Positions 1 through 8,520 of a stretch of 64,000 bases of DNA are shown piece after piece; the stretch's first letter is position 1, and every line of letters begins with the position of its first letter. A program made the position numbers and the translations under genes. The notes under the pieces are model-generated. The model worked only from the letters and a program-made list of their open reading frames with translations, made no database searches and had not been told where the DNA came from. The stretch is from Chitinophaga vietnamensis. GTDB taxonomy: Bacteria; Bacteroidota; Bacteroidia; Chitinophagales; Chitinophagaceae. The stretch covers positions 992,001 to 1,056,000 of the forward strand of contig NZ_CABHMS010000001.1 in NCBI RefSeq assembly GCF_902167635.1. The letters are read 5' to 3'.

Positions 1-357
1 GAAAGGTACTTTGTTCTCTGCCTGCAATTGATACAGTGATGCCAGGTTTTCGGCGATCATGCGTTTGCTGGCGCTTACTACGGCTTTGCCGTTGCGCAGT
101 GCGGTGCTTACAATTTCGAAGGCCGCTTCCGTGTCGTTGATCAGTTCCACTACCACGTCAATGGTGGGATCTTCGAGGATCTCGTTCTTATCTGTAGTAA
201 AATAACTGCTGTCTATCGGTCTTGACTTATTAGGATCTTTGATGCATATTTTTTTGATGCGTGCATTGATACCTTTAGTCCTGTTCAATACTTCGTACAG
301 TCCTTGTCCTACGCAACCGAATCCGAAAATACCCAGATTGATGATCTTTTTTTCCAT
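1..357 (-). CDS. hom: Homoserine dehydrogenase, N-terminal part (cut by window edge)
   Basis: NAD(P)-dependent reduction of aspartate semialdehyde to homoserine, the branch point to threonine and methionine. The visible 119 residues begin MEKKIINLGIFGFGCVGQG, giving the Rossmann loop GxGxVGxG at residues 12-19. They continue with the family segment VVELINDTEAAFEIV and a KAVVSASKRMIAEN stretch. The catalytic half lies beyond base 1. The start is the ATG at 357-355. It follows the cystathionine synthase/lyase gene on the same strand after 67 bases, so both are probably co-transcribed under the SAM riboswitch further upstream. No aspartate kinase domain precedes it, so this is a monofunctional enzyme as far as seen. 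Confidence 0.88.
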   Translation of the reverse strand, partial: MEKKIINLGIFGFGCVGQGLYEVLNRTKGINARIKKICIKDPNKSRPIDSSYFTTDKNEILEDPTIDVVVELINDTEAAFEIVSTALRNGKAVVSASKRMIAENLASLYQLQAENKVPF

Positions 358-424
358 ACTTTTTTTCAAACTTGTTGATGCGTATGCGAACCGGTTTGCG
401 AAGGCCGACACGGCTGCATCTGCA

Positions 425-1603
425 TTATTGTAAAACGGTAATTTGTTTTCCTGCCGGATGGTTTAGCTTATCCAGCGCTTGTTTCAGGTCGTTGATCAGG
501 TCATCGGCATCTTCGATGCCTACTGATAGCCGGATGCAGGAGTCCTGTAGTCCTGTTTTTCTGCGGAAGTCTTCCGGTATGTTGCGATGTGTCATGGTGG
601 CCGGGTGGGCCAGCATACTTTTCACGCCGCCGAAGCTCTCCGCGAGTTTGAACAGCTTGGTAGCGTTCACGATGCGGATCGCATTTTTGATATTATCGGC
701 TTTCAGTGAGAAGCTCACGAGTGCGCCGTAGTTCTTTTGTTGTTTCCGCGCGATGTGATGATTTTTATGTGTGGCCAGGCCCGGGTAGTACACTTTATCT
801 ATCGCGGGATGTGTGGCCAGCCAGTTGGCGATGGCGCTGGCATTGCTGCATTGTTTTTCCAGCCGCAGGTATAATGTTTCGATGCCGCGGATGGTAAGCC
901 AGGCTTCGAAGGGGCTGAGGATACTGCCGGAGATGTTCTGGTTATATCTCAGCTGATCGGCCAGGGGCTTGGCGTTCACCACTACCAGTCCGGCGATCAC
1001 ATCACAGTGGCCGGCGAGGTATTTGGAGGCGCTGTGTATCACGATATCCGCGCCCAGTGTGATGGGTTGTTGTAGCAACGGCGTGCTGAAAGTATTATCT
1101 ACTACGAGCAGGATATTGTGCTGCCGTGCGATCTTGCTGATAGATTTGATATCAGAGATGCGCAAGGTAGGATTGGTGGGAGATTCCAGCCATATCACGC
1201 GGGTATTGGGCGTGATGGCAGCCAGCACTTTGTCGGTATTGCTGGTATCCACGAAATTCACTTTGATACCGAAGCGTTCGAACATGTGGTTGAATATCTG
1301 GAAGATGCCGCCATAGGTATCTTCTACCGCCATGATCTCATCGCCGGTTTTCAGCAGCTTGAGCACCGCATCAATGGCCGACATACCGCTCGCAAAGGCG
1401 AAGCCGGCATAGCCTTCCTCAAGGTGGCAGATGAGGTCTTCCAACACCTTACGTGTGGGGTTGTTAGCCCTGGAAAACTCAAAGCCTTTATTGATGCCTG
1501 GTGATTCCTGCACAAAGGTGGACGTTTGATAGATAGGCACGGAGATCGCGCCTGTCAGTTCATCTACCGGAATGCTGTGAATCAGTTGTGTAGCTGTTTT
1601 CAT
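425..1603 (-). CDS. Cystathionine gamma-synthase / beta-lyase family PLP enzyme
   Basis: PLP-dependent enzyme of the Cys/Met metabolism family, 392 residues, the usual length. It makes or cleaves cystathionine (or uses O-acyl-homoserine) in methionine synthesis. Visible signs are the PLP-lysine motif SASKYLAGHCD with Lys194, the YQTSTF and SRANNPTR substrate-loop segments near the N terminus, and the C-terminal AESFGGVKSMLAHPATMTH block. These features do not separate gamma-synthase (metB) from beta-lyase (metC). The SAM riboswitch upstream and the homoserine dehydrogenase downstream favour a role in making methionine, so gamma-synthase is the better guess. The start is the ATG at 1603. Confidence 0.85.
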   Translation of the reverse strand: MKTATQLIHSIPVDELTGAISVPIYQTSTFVQESPGINKGFEFSRANNPTRKVLEDLICHLEEGYAGFAFASGMSAIDAVLKLLKTGDEIMAVEDTYGGIFQIFNHMFERFGIKVNFVDTSNTDKVLAAITPNTRVIWLESPTNPTLRISDIKSISKIARQHNILLVVDNTFSTPLLQQPITLGADIVIHSASKYLAGHCDVIAGLVVVNAKPLADQLRYNQNISGSILSPFEAWLTIRGIETLYLRLEKQCSNASAIANWLATHPAIDKVYYPGLATHKNHHIARKQQKNYGALVSFSLKADNIKNAIRIVNATKLFKLAESFGGVKSMLAHPATMTHRNIPEDFRRKTGLQDSCIRLSVGIEDADDLINDLKQALDKLNHPAGKQITVLQ

Positions 1604-1711
1604 GTTATTATAATATTTTTTAATGATGTCGGAAGCATAGTATATCTATTGCAACTTTATCATTAAAAATCAACTTAAACAACCACTAAATCCATGAGGG
1701 GGCGGGAAGAA

Positions 1712-1744
1712 GGCAAAAAAAAAGCTCTTCCTTGTTGGAAGAGC
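1712..1744 (-). terminator. Intrinsic terminator of the SAM riboswitch
   Basis: On the minus strand the 8-base stem GCTCTTCC / GGAAGAGC (loop 5 bases) is followed by nine T residues. It lies between the S-box aptamer and the cystathionine synthase/lyase start, the normal place for a transcriptional OFF switch when SAM is bound. Confidence 0.88.
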
Positions 1745-1786
1745 CTTTCTGAATATATTATTCCGGTGAAGAATTATCTCTGCCAA

Positions 1787-1904
1787 CTTATCTTTCCCAC
1801 GCTGTTACGTGGGCAGGAATTAGCACCTTTTCTGTTGATCATTACTGATCAGAGATGGTTGCTAAGGCATCGCAGGGCCAAGTCCCTCCGCCTTTCTGGA
1901 TAAG
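1787..1904 (-). promoter_or_regulatory. SAM-I (S-box) riboswitch aptamer
   Basis: Read on the minus strand, the leader has the S-box signature in order: CTTATC (P1 5' side), AGAAAGGCGGAGGGACTTGG, GCCCTGCGATGCC, TTAGCAACC, AAGGTGCTAATTCCTGCC, a CCACG/CGTGG hairpin and finally GAAAGATAAG (P1 3' side). S-box RNAs bind S-adenosylmethionine and stop transcription of methionine genes. The terminator at 1712-1744 lies just downstream, and the regulated genes are the cystathionine synthase/lyase and homoserine dehydrogenase. Confidence 0.93.
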
Positions 1905-1924
1905 TGATGTGTAAGAACTGGGCG

Positions 1925-1932
1925 CAAATATA
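1925..1932 (-). promoter_or_regulatory. Predicted -7 box for the methionine operon
   Basis: TATATTTG on the minus strand fits the Bacteroidota consensus TAnnTTTG and sits 21 bases before the S-box aptamer. Transcription would start near 1918. No clear -33 TTTG is visible. Confidence 0.6.
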
Positions 1933-1952
1933 AGGCACATTTTCGAATTTTC

Positions 1953-2017
1953 GAATTTTTTGATTTTCGGATTTATTTTTTTGATCAGGCAGACAAAATC
2001 CGTAAATCCATAAATTC
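1953..2017. repeat. Imperfect AT-rich inverted repeat
   Basis: Arms 1953-1974 and 1996-2017 match over 22 bases with 3 mismatches, and both contain a GGATTT-type core. The sequence resembles the perfect inverted repeat between nrdB and nrdA (58372-58432), so the two may be one intergenic repeat family. It lies between the divergent methionine operon and the DUF2851 gene. Confidence 0.55.
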
Positions 2018-2039
2018 GTACATTCAAAAATAACCAACC

Positions 2040-3320
2040 ATGTTTGTTAACCCGCTACTCTCAGAAGAGCTGTTCCAGCACATCTGGCGTTTACGCCTGT
2101 TTGCCAGGGAGCAGCTGCAAACCACTGCCGGCGAGCCTTTGCAGGTATTGCATCCCGGTACGCTCAACAGAAACGGAGGTCCTGATTTTACTGCTGCCAC
2201 CATCCGCATCGGCGATGCGGTATGGGTGGGCAATGTAGAGCTGCACCTCTGTACCTCGCACTGGTTCCGTCATGGGCACCAGCACAACCGGCAATACCAG
2301 AATATTATTTTGCATGTGGTGTTCCTGCATGATATGCCTGGCGCCACCACGGCGGGCGTGCCCTGCCTGGAATTACAGCAGCATATCCCGAAATTGCTGT
2401 TGCAGCGTTATGAGCTGCTGCGCCGCTCTGCGGCTTTTGTGCCTTGTGCCGCCAGCATCGGGCAGGTGCCGCGCCTCACCTGGATCAGCTGGATGGACCG
2501 CCTGCTGGCCGAGCGATGGGAACAGCGTGTGGCAGTGCTGCGCACCTGGCTGCATAGCAGCCGCTATGATTGGGAAGAAGTGTGCTACTGGGCCGTGGCA
2601 GAGAGTTTCGGCCGCCCGGTGAATACGCTGCCCTTGTTGCAGGTGGCGCAATCCTTGCCTGCCAGGGTGCTGCTGCGGCATCGCCAGCAGCCACTCGCGG
2701 TAGAAGCCCTCGTATTCGGACAGGCAGGCATGTTGTCGCCGAGCTTCCGCGACGTATATCCGTTACAGTTACAAGACACCTATCGCTGGCTGCAACACAA
2801 ATATCAGTTGCAGCCATTGGCGCCGCATCAGTGGAACTGGCTGCGGATGCGGCCTGCCGCGTTTCCTACGATCCGGCTGGCCGCCTTTGCGGCGCTGTTG
2901 CAAAACCGGCAGCACCTCTTCTCCAAACTGCTGGAAGCAGCAAGCATAGCGGAACTGGAACAGCTGTTTGCCGTGCAGCCGCAGGACTACTGGCGCACGC
3001 ATTACCGCTTTGACCATGCCGTATCCAGAACGCAGTGGCCCGCAAAGCAGGCAGTACACAGCATCCTGATCAATGCCGTGCTGCCATTGATGTTCCTCTA
3101 TGGACAAGAAAAGCAATCGGCCTACTACCGGCAAAAGGCGCTGGACCTCTTGCAACAGCTGCCGCCGGAGCGGAACAGGATCACGCGGCAGTGGGCGCAG
3201 CTGGGCATCCCGCAGGAAAACGCGCTGGCCTCGCAGGCGCTGTTACAGTTGAAACAATATTATTGTGAAGAGAGGAGATGCCTGTTGTGTGCAGTGGGGA
3301 ACAAAATTTTAAGTAATTGA
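2040..3320 (+). CDS. DUF2851 family protein
   Basis: 426 residues, the normal size for this Bacteroidota family of unknown function. Recognisable family segments are HPGTLNRNGGPDFTAA (about 39-54), the histidine-rich WVGNVELHLCTSHWFRHGHQ followed by YQNIILHVVFLHD (about 61-97), and a C-terminal RRCLLCAVGN with a CxxC pair. There is no signal peptide or membrane segment, so it is probably cytoplasmic. The conserved His/Asp/Glu residues hint at a metal site, but this is inference. It stands alone, divergent from the methionine operon and convergent with osmC. Confidence 0.85.
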   Translation: MFVNPLLSEELFQHIWRLRLFAREQLQTTAGEPLQVLHPGTLNRNGGPDFTAATIRIGDAVWVGNVELHLCTSHWFRHGHQHNRQYQNIILHVVFLHDMPGATTAGVPCLELQQHIPKLLLQRYELLRRSAAFVPCAASIGQVPRLTWISWMDRLLAERWEQRVAVLRTWLHSSRYDWEEVCYWAVAESFGRPVNTLPLLQVAQSLPARVLLRHRQQPLAVEALVFGQAGMLSPSFRDVYPLQLQDTYRWLQHKYQLQPLAPHQWNWLRMRPAAFPTIRLAAFAALLQNRQHLFSKLLEAASIAELEQLFAVQPQDYWRTHYRFDHAVSRTQWPAKQAVHSILINAVLPLMFLYGQEKQSAYYRQKALDLLQQLPPERNRITRQWAQLGIPQENALASQALLQLKQYYCEERRCLLCAVGNKILSN

Positions 3321-3345
3321 TGCGCCAACGGCGCATCAATTACTT
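3311..3345. terminator. Long perfect hairpin between convergent genes
   Basis: A 16-base perfect stem (3311-3326 with 3330-3345) and a 3-base loop. It overlaps the DUF2851 stop codon and ends 5 bases short of the osmC stop. It probably terminates both convergent genes, although neither side has a strong T run. Confidence 0.6.
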
Positions 3346-3350
3346 AAAAA

Positions 3351-3758
3351 CTACCAGTTGAAAGTCACATCCTGTACAATATCAGGATGGATGCTTTTGG
3401 CTACGGGGCAGGTGTGCGCGGCTCTTTCCAGCACGGTTCTTTCTTTTTCTCCCAGTCCGTGGCCGGCAGGGAAATCGAAAACCACCTGTACGCCGGTGAT
3501 GCGGCGAGGCTCGGTGCCCATGATCTTTTTGATGCTCACTTTGGTGCCGTCGATATGCCAGTTGTTATCCCTGGCTTTGATGCCCATGATGGTGAGCATG
3601 CAGGAGCCAAGTGCGGTGGCCACAAGGTCGGTGGGAGAGAACCTTTCGCCTTTACCATTGTTATCAACGGGTGCATCGGTTTCGATGACGGTGCCGGATG
3701 ACAGGTGGGTAGCCGTTGTACGCAGTTCGCCGTTGTATATGATCTGTGCGGTTTGCAT
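3351..3758 (-). CDS. OsmC family peroxiredoxin-like protein
   Basis: 135 residues, the standard length of OsmC/Ohr thiol peroxidases that reduce organic hydroperoxides. The two family cysteines are present: Cys53 in ALGSCMLTIMGIKA and Cys117 in RAAHTCPVAKSIHP. The FSPTDLVATALGSC lead-in is typical. It belongs to the OsmC-like (YhfA-type) branch rather than Ohr, judged only by its short sequence motifs. It is cytoplasmic, a single gene, convergent with DUF2851. Confidence 0.88.
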   Translation of the reverse strand: MQTAQIIYNGELRTTATHLSSGTVIETDAPVDNNGKGERFSPTDLVATALGSCMLTIMGIKARDNNWHIDGTKVSIKKIMGTEPRRITGVQVVFDFPAGHGLGEKERTVLERAAHTCPVAKSIHPDIVQDVTFNW

Positions 3759-3838
3759 GGTCGGTATTGTTTTTTATTGAGATGATCAGAGCGTAAAGTA
3801 AATGTATTTTCACGTTATCAAACTCGAAAAAAATTAGC

Positions 3839-3846
3839 TACGTTTG
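3839..3846 (+). promoter_or_regulatory. Predicted -7 box
   Basis: TACGTTTG matches TAnnTTTG and lies about 63 bases before the exported-protein gene at 3909. No certain -33 element. Confidence 0.5.
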
Positions 3847-3908
3847 TAATATCAACATAACAATACCTTTATCCAAGCGTTTAATTACTAGACTAATAGC
3901 CCATCACT

Positions 3909-4751
3909 GTGAAAAAATTATACTTGTTTTTATTTATATCGATGATTGCTGGCAGCCTGCAGGCCCAAACCACTGACAGCCAGCCTAATTCCACAAGAAA
4001 GCTGTCTAAAAAGGAGGAGAAGGAACAACGCAAGCTGAAGAGGATTTCGGTGTTCAGGGAACAGGAAGAAGGTGAGAATGTGTTCCAGCGCGACTTTTCA
4101 GTGGGCGCACGCCTCAATACCGATGGCTGGACAGGCTTCCTGGAGATGGGCTACCGCAAGAACCGTAAAGTGGTGAACTATTTCCAGTTCGAGTTCTCCG
4201 AGAAGAAAGACCCGAAAGAGGACAAGCGCCAGGGACAAGGATCTTACCAGTTCGGGTTCACCTCCCGCCCTTATATCTTCGGTAAACAAAATAATTTCTA
4301 TCCAGCCAAATTGGGCATCGGCCAGCGTTATCTCATCGGCGGAAAGGCCAACAAAAACGGGGTGGAAGTGAGCGGCATCTACTATGGTGGTATTTCTATC
4401 GGTCTGGTAAAACCTTATTATATCTCTGTTGAAAACAAGGCGGGACAGGTGGTAGACATGAAATACGATCCCAATAATCCTGATAATTTCCTGGAATACA
4501 CCAAAATACAGGGCGGTGCAGGCTTTGGCAAGGGCTGGAGCGAAGTGACCGTGATCCCCGGGCTGCATGCCAAGCTGGGTATGCGTTTCGACTGGGCCCA
4601 CTTCAACGAAGTGGTGAGCGCCCTCGAAGTAGGCGTGAATGCTGAAATGTACACCAAAAAGGTGCCTATCATGGTCACCGACAATAATAAACAGCTCTTT
4701 TTCAATGCATATGTTGGCCTGCAATTCGGGAAGCGCTGGAATAGGAGATAA
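3909..4751 (+). CDS. Exported beta-rich protein, possibly outer-membrane
   Basis: 280 residues with a signal peptide (hydrophobic 3-17, cleavage after SLQAQ near 20) and a Lys/Glu-rich stretch at about 29-45. The rest is strands of alternating polarity (VGARLNTDGWTGFLEMGYR, YFQFEFSEKK, GLHAKLGMRFDW, LFFNAYVGLQFG) and it ends near the barrel-like LQFGKRW. This looks like a small outer-membrane beta-barrel or porin-like protein, but no named family was recognised. It ends 35 bases before lipA and may share its transcript. A TAnnTTTG box lies upstream. Confidence 0.7.
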   Translation: MKKLYLFLFISMIAGSLQAQTTDSQPNSTRKLSKKEEKEQRKLKRISVFREQEEGENVFQRDFSVGARLNTDGWTGFLEMGYRKNRKVVNYFQFEFSEKKDPKEDKRQGQGSYQFGFTSRPYIFGKQNNFYPAKLGIGQRYLIGGKANKNGVEVSGIYYGGISIGLVKPYYISVENKAGQVVDMKYDPNNPDNFLEYTKIQGGAGFGKGWSEVTVIPGLHAKLGMRFDWAHFNEVVSALEVGVNAEMYTKKVPIMVTDNNKQLFFNAYVGLQFGKRWNRR

Positions 4752-4786
4752 GTAGTAACTTTGCTGTTTTAAAGAAAGGATAAGCG

Positions 4787-5686
4787 ATGCAAGAACTACC
4801 CGTTATAGCCGCAGAGCCGGCCACCGCCAGGGTGAAGAAGCCAGACTGGCTGCGCGTGAAATTACCAATAGGCGAGAACTACAAACAGGTCAGGAACCTG
4901 GTAGATACCCATAAATTACATACCATCTGCGAAAGCGGCAACTGCCCTAACATGGGCGAGTGCTGGGGCGCCGGTACGGCCACTTTCATGATCCTCGGAA
5001 ATATCTGTACCCGCAGCTGCGGCTTCTGCGCCGTAGCCACCGGCCGTCCGGAACCAGTAGATCATGATGAGCCGCAACGTGTAGCCGAAGCCATCTACCT
5101 CATGAAGGTGAAACACGCGGTGATCACCTCGGTAGACAGGGACGAGCTGAAAGATGGAGGCTCCATCGTATGGGCCAATACCATCAAGGCTGTAAGGGCG
5201 CTGAACCCCGACACCACCATGGAAACGCTCATCCCCGATTTCCGCGGCCAGTGGGAAAACCTCCAGCGTATCATCGATGCTGCTCCCGAGATCGTTTCCC
5301 ATAACCTGGAAACCGTTGAGCGCCTCACCAAACAAGTAAGGATACAAGCCAAATACCACCGCAGCCTGGAAGTGATCCGCCGGCTGAAAGAAGGCGGCAT
5401 GCGCACTAAAAGCGGTATCATGCTCGGCCTCGGCGAAACCAAGGAAGAAGTGATCCAGGCGATGCAAGACCTGTACGACAATGGTTGCGATGTAGTAACC
5501 CTCGGCCAGTACTTACAGCCTACGCCGAAACACCTGCCCGTAGTTCGTTTCGTTCACCCGGACGAATTTGCAGAACTCCGCGAGATCGGTTACAACATCG
5601 GACTCGATTACGTAGAGGCGGGACCGTTAGTACGATCTTCCTATCATGCAGAAAAACATATTGCCAGCGGTCGAAATAAGGGATGA
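4787..5686 (+). CDS. lipA: Lipoyl synthase
   Basis: Radical-SAM enzyme that inserts two sulfurs into octanoyl groups on E2 and GcvH proteins to form lipoyl cofactors. At 299 residues it has the two cluster motifs: the auxiliary [4Fe-4S] cysteines Cys48, Cys53 and Cys59 ([12 protein letters not shown]) and the radical-SAM CxxxCxxC at Cys74, Cys78 and Cys81 (CTRSCGFC). The C-terminal [11 protein letters not shown] carries the conserved RSSYHA serine motif. An AAAGAAAGGA ribosome-binding site precedes the ATG at 4787. Confidence 0.97.
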   Translation: MQELPVIAAEPATARVKKPDWLRVKLPIGENYKQVRNLVDTHKLHTICESGNCPNMGECWGAGTATFMILGNICTRSCGFCAVATGRPEPVDHDEPQRVAEAIYLMKVKHAVITSVDRDELKDGGSIVWANTIKAVRALNPDTTMETLIPDFRGQWENLQRIIDAAPEIVSHNLETVERLTKQVRIQAKYHRSLEVIRRLKEGGMRTKSGIMLGLGETKEEVIQAMQDLYDNGCDVVTLGQYLQPTPKHLPVVRFVHPDEFAELREIGYNIGLDYVEAGPLVRSSYHAEKHIASGRNKG

Positions 5687-5712
5687 CCGGCAAAGCAATT
5701 CATCTAATTGTT

Positions 5713-5743
5713 AAAATCCACTCTTCGGGGTGGATTTTTGTTT
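5713..5743 (+). terminator. Intrinsic terminator after lipA
   Basis: AAAATCCAC / GTGGATTTT stem (9 bases) with a TCTTCGGG loop, followed by a T-rich run. It sits 26 bases past the lipA stop. Confidence 0.85.
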
Positions 5744-6004
5744 TGTTAGCATTATCTTAGCGCCTCGAAAAAACCTTTTGTTTTACCTGACCCGTTCTTC
5801 CAACGGAAACCTACTACACACTACGGTTTGAACTAAACCTGTCACTGCGGCACTTTTAAACGAAATGATATAGTTCTGTAAAACTATATGCTATATATGG
5901 TCAATAGACCGACGAACAACCGTACCTGCGTGTAGCCGTTACTGTTGTATCGATCTATTGCCCCACGATTGGTACAATGATGAACTGAATGTCAAAAGCC
6001 TTTT
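5744..6004 (+). promoter_or_regulatory. Long leader upstream of the efflux operon, with palindromes
   Basis: No gene is visible here. ATATAGTT (5868-5875) and AACTATAT (5882-5889) form a perfect 8-base inverted repeat with a 6-base spacer, a possible repressor operator or RNA hairpin. A second, longer-range pair, CAATAG (from about 5902) with CTATTG (to about 5962), could fold the leader. No clear TAnnTTTG box was found. The nearest is TACGGTTTG at about 5822, one base too long. Confidence 0.4.
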
Positions 6005-7339
6005 ATGAAAAGAGCATTTTACCTGTTAGCTGTAACGTGCGGGATGTTGCTATCCATCCATGCCAACGCGCAGCAATCTACGGATTCCTTACTAAGTACT
6101 GCCACGCTGGACGACTGTATCCGCTATGCATTGAAACACCAGCCCCTGTTACGGCAATCGGATATTGATGCCGCCATTACCGACAGAACAGTGAAAAGCA
6201 AGCTGGCCGACTGGTATCCGCAAATAGGCCTGGACTACAACCTCCAGCATTACCTGGAACTGCCTACTTCCATCTTCGGTGGTAATCCCACCAAGGTAGG
6301 AGTGGCCAACACGTCTACCGCGCTCTTTACGCTGAACCAGAACCTCTTCACCCGCGATCTGCTCCTGGCCTCCAATACCGCCAGGGATGTGCGCAAGCAG
6401 GCGAAACAAAACATCGTGCGTAACCAGATCGATGTGGTGGCCGATGTGAGCAAAGCCTACTATGATGTACTGCTCACCCGTCAGCAGATCGATGTGCTGG
6501 AAGAAGATATCATCCGGCTGGAACGCAGTCTGAAAGACACTTACGCGCAATACCAGGGCGGCGTAGTAGACAAGATCGACTACAAGCGCGCTACCATCTC
6601 GCTCAACAATGCGAAGGCGCAGCGCAAAACCGCCAAAGAGCTGCTCACTGCCAAACAGGCCGTGCTACGCCAGCTCATGGGCTATCCGGAAAATGGCGGC
6701 GACGTACCACTGGTATATGATACCACGCAGATGGCCAGCGCGGTGAACAGCGCCGATACGCTGCTCACCGCCAATTACCAGAACAGGATCGAATATCAAC
6801 AGCTGCAAACGCAACAAAGCCTGCTGCAAGCCAATGTGAAGTATAACAAGTGGAGCTACATCCCTACCGTATCAGCCTTTGTGAACTATGCTTTTGCATG
6901 GCAGAACCAGGACTTCGGCAAGCTGTTCGCCAACGACTATCCCAACTCGCTGCTGGGCCTGAAATTGTCGTTGCCGATCTTCCAGGGCGGCAAGCGGGTA
7001 CATAATATCAAGATGGCCGAATTGCAGTTGCAGCGCGTGCAGTGGGACTTTGCCACTTTGCGTAGCAATATCAGCACGCAATATGCGCAGGCGATGGCCG
7101 CCTACAAAAGTAACCTCAACGACTATACGACGCTGAGAGATAATATGCAGATGGCGCAGGATGTGTATAACATGCTGCAATTACAATACAAGGAAGGCAT
7201 TAAAACATACCTGGATGTGCTGATCGCTGAAACGGACCTGCGCACTGCGCAGCTGAGCTACTACAACGCGATGTACCAGGTACTGAGCAGCAAGATCGAC
7301 TTGCAGAAAGCATTAGGAACCTTAACAACTAATTATTAA
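6005..7339 (+). CDS. TolC-family outer-membrane efflux protein
   Basis: 444 residues with a signal peptide (cleavage after HANAQ near 23). This is the outer-membrane channel of a tripartite efflux pump. The sequence has the repeated TolC pattern: long amphipathic helices rich in Gln, Ala and Asn (IDVLEEDIIRLERSLKDT, KEGIKTYLDVLIAETDLRTAQ) and the internal duplication typical of OEP proteins. It is first in a three-gene operon and its stop abuts the adaptor gene. Substrate is unknown. A multidrug role is the usual assumption for RND systems. Confidence 0.9.
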   Translation: MKRAFYLLAVTCGMLLSIHANAQQSTDSLLSTATLDDCIRYALKHQPLLRQSDIDAAITDRTVKSKLADWYPQIGLDYNLQHYLELPTSIFGGNPTKVGVANTSTALFTLNQNLFTRDLLLASNTARDVRKQAKQNIVRNQIDVVADVSKAYYDVLLTRQQIDVLEEDIIRLERSLKDTYAQYQGGVVDKIDYKRATISLNNAKAQRKTAKELLTAKQAVLRQLMGYPENGGDVPLVYDTTQMASAVNSADTLLTANYQNRIEYQQLQTQQSLLQANVKYNKWSYIPTVSAFVNYAFAWQNQDFGKLFANDYPNSLLGLKLSLPIFQGGKRVHNIKMAELQLQRVQWDFATLRSNISTQYAQAMAAYKSNLNDYTTLRDNMQMAQDVYNMLQLQYKEGIKTYLDVLIAETDLRTAQLSYYNAMYQVLSSKIDLQKALGTLTTNY

Positions 7340-7357
7340 ATGGTAACCGGATCGGAT

Positions 7358-8494
7358 ATGAAAAAAATGAACCACATTGTCTTTATGAGCGCTGCCGGCA
7401 TCCTGGGCTTTACTGCCTGCAAGGGGCCTGCCCAGAAAGGAGCGCCAGCTATGCCCCCCACGCCGGTGAATATTACGGAGGTATCGATGGCGCCTGCCGT
7501 TTATTACGACAAATTCCCCGCCACCGTGGTGGCGCTGAACCAGGTAGAGCTGCGTTCGCAGGTAGCCGGGTTTATTACCGGCATCTTCTTCCAGGAAGGC
7601 GAGGTGGTACAGAAAGGCAAGCCCTTGTATGAGATAGACCGCCGCAAGTATGAAGCTGCCTACCGTCAGGCAGAGGCCAGCATCGCCAGTGCGAAGGCCA
7701 ACTTCACAAAAGCTAAAAAAGATGAAGAGCGCTACCACCGCCTGGCCGAACAGGATGCGGTGGCACGCCAGATCGTAGATAACGCGGAAGCCGCACTGGA
7801 AACGAGCCGCAGCCAGCTGGCCGCAGCAGAGGCCAGTTTGCTCGCCGCCCGCACCGACCTCGACTACTCCCTGATCAAAGCGCCTTTCACTGGCCGCATC
7901 GGTATCTCACAGGTGAAGCTCGGCGCACAGATCAGCCCAGGCAATACTTTGCTCAATACCATCTCCAGTGAAAACCCGATCGCAGTAGAGTTTGTAGTGA
8001 ATGAAGCCGATATCGCGCGCTTCGCCAACCTGCAAGGCAAAGGCGTAGCCACCGATACCACCTTCCGCCTGCAATTGCCCGATGGCAGCCAGTATCCGCA
8101 TACCGGCAAGATCATCGCGATAGACCGCGGCGTGGATAACCAAACTGCCACCATCAAAGTGAAAGTGGAATTTCCGAACCCGGATCAACGCCTGAAAGAT
8201 GGTATGAGCGCAGTACTCAACGTACTCAATGAACAATCCGGCGACCGTTTGATCATTCCGTATAAAGCGATCACAGAACAGATGGGAGAATTTTTTGTAT
8301 TCGTCGCTAAAGACAGCGTGGCGGAGCAACGCAAGGTACACCTGGGGCCGAAGATTCGCGACAGGGTAGTGATCATGGATGGCATTCAGCAGGGCGAGAA
8401 AGTGATCACAGAAGGTTTCCAGCGCCTGCGCGACGGAGGCAAGATACAGATAGGCATTCCTGCTGCACCGCAAGGCGCCGCAGCGAAGAAATAG
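7358..8494 (+). CDS. RND efflux periplasmic adaptor (membrane-fusion lipoprotein)
   Basis: Links the inner-membrane RND pump to TolC. The lipobox GFTACKG marks a lipoprotein anchored at the Cys about 21 residues in. The biotinyl-lipoyl-like half motif VELRSQVAGFITGIFFQEGE VVQKG starts near residue 60, followed by a helical hairpin (SIASAKANFTKAKKDEERY) and the barrel segment TIKVKVEFPNPDQRLKDGM. An in-frame ATG at 7340 would add six residues. The ATG at 7358 gives the more usual positively charged start of a signal peptide (MKKMNHI), so it is preferred. Confidence 0.9.
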   Translation: MKKMNHIVFMSAAGILGFTACKGPAQKGAPAMPPTPVNITEVSMAPAVYYDKFPATVVALNQVELRSQVAGFITGIFFQEGEVVQKGKPLYEIDRRKYEAAYRQAEASIASAKANFTKAKKDEERYHRLAEQDAVARQIVDNAEAALETSRSQLAAAEASLLAARTDLDYSLIKAPFTGRIGISQVKLGAQISPGNTLLNTISSENPIAVEFVVNEADIARFANLQGKGVATDTTFRLQLPDGSQYPHTGKIIAIDRGVDNQTATIKVKVEFPNPDQRLKDGMSAVLNVLNEQSGDRLIIPYKAITEQMGEFFVFVAKDSVAEQRKVHLGPKIRDRVVIMDGIQQGEKVITEGFQRLRDGGKIQIGIPAAPQGAAAKK

Positions 8495-8520
8495 TTCATT
8501 AGCATCAACAGAAGAAGATC

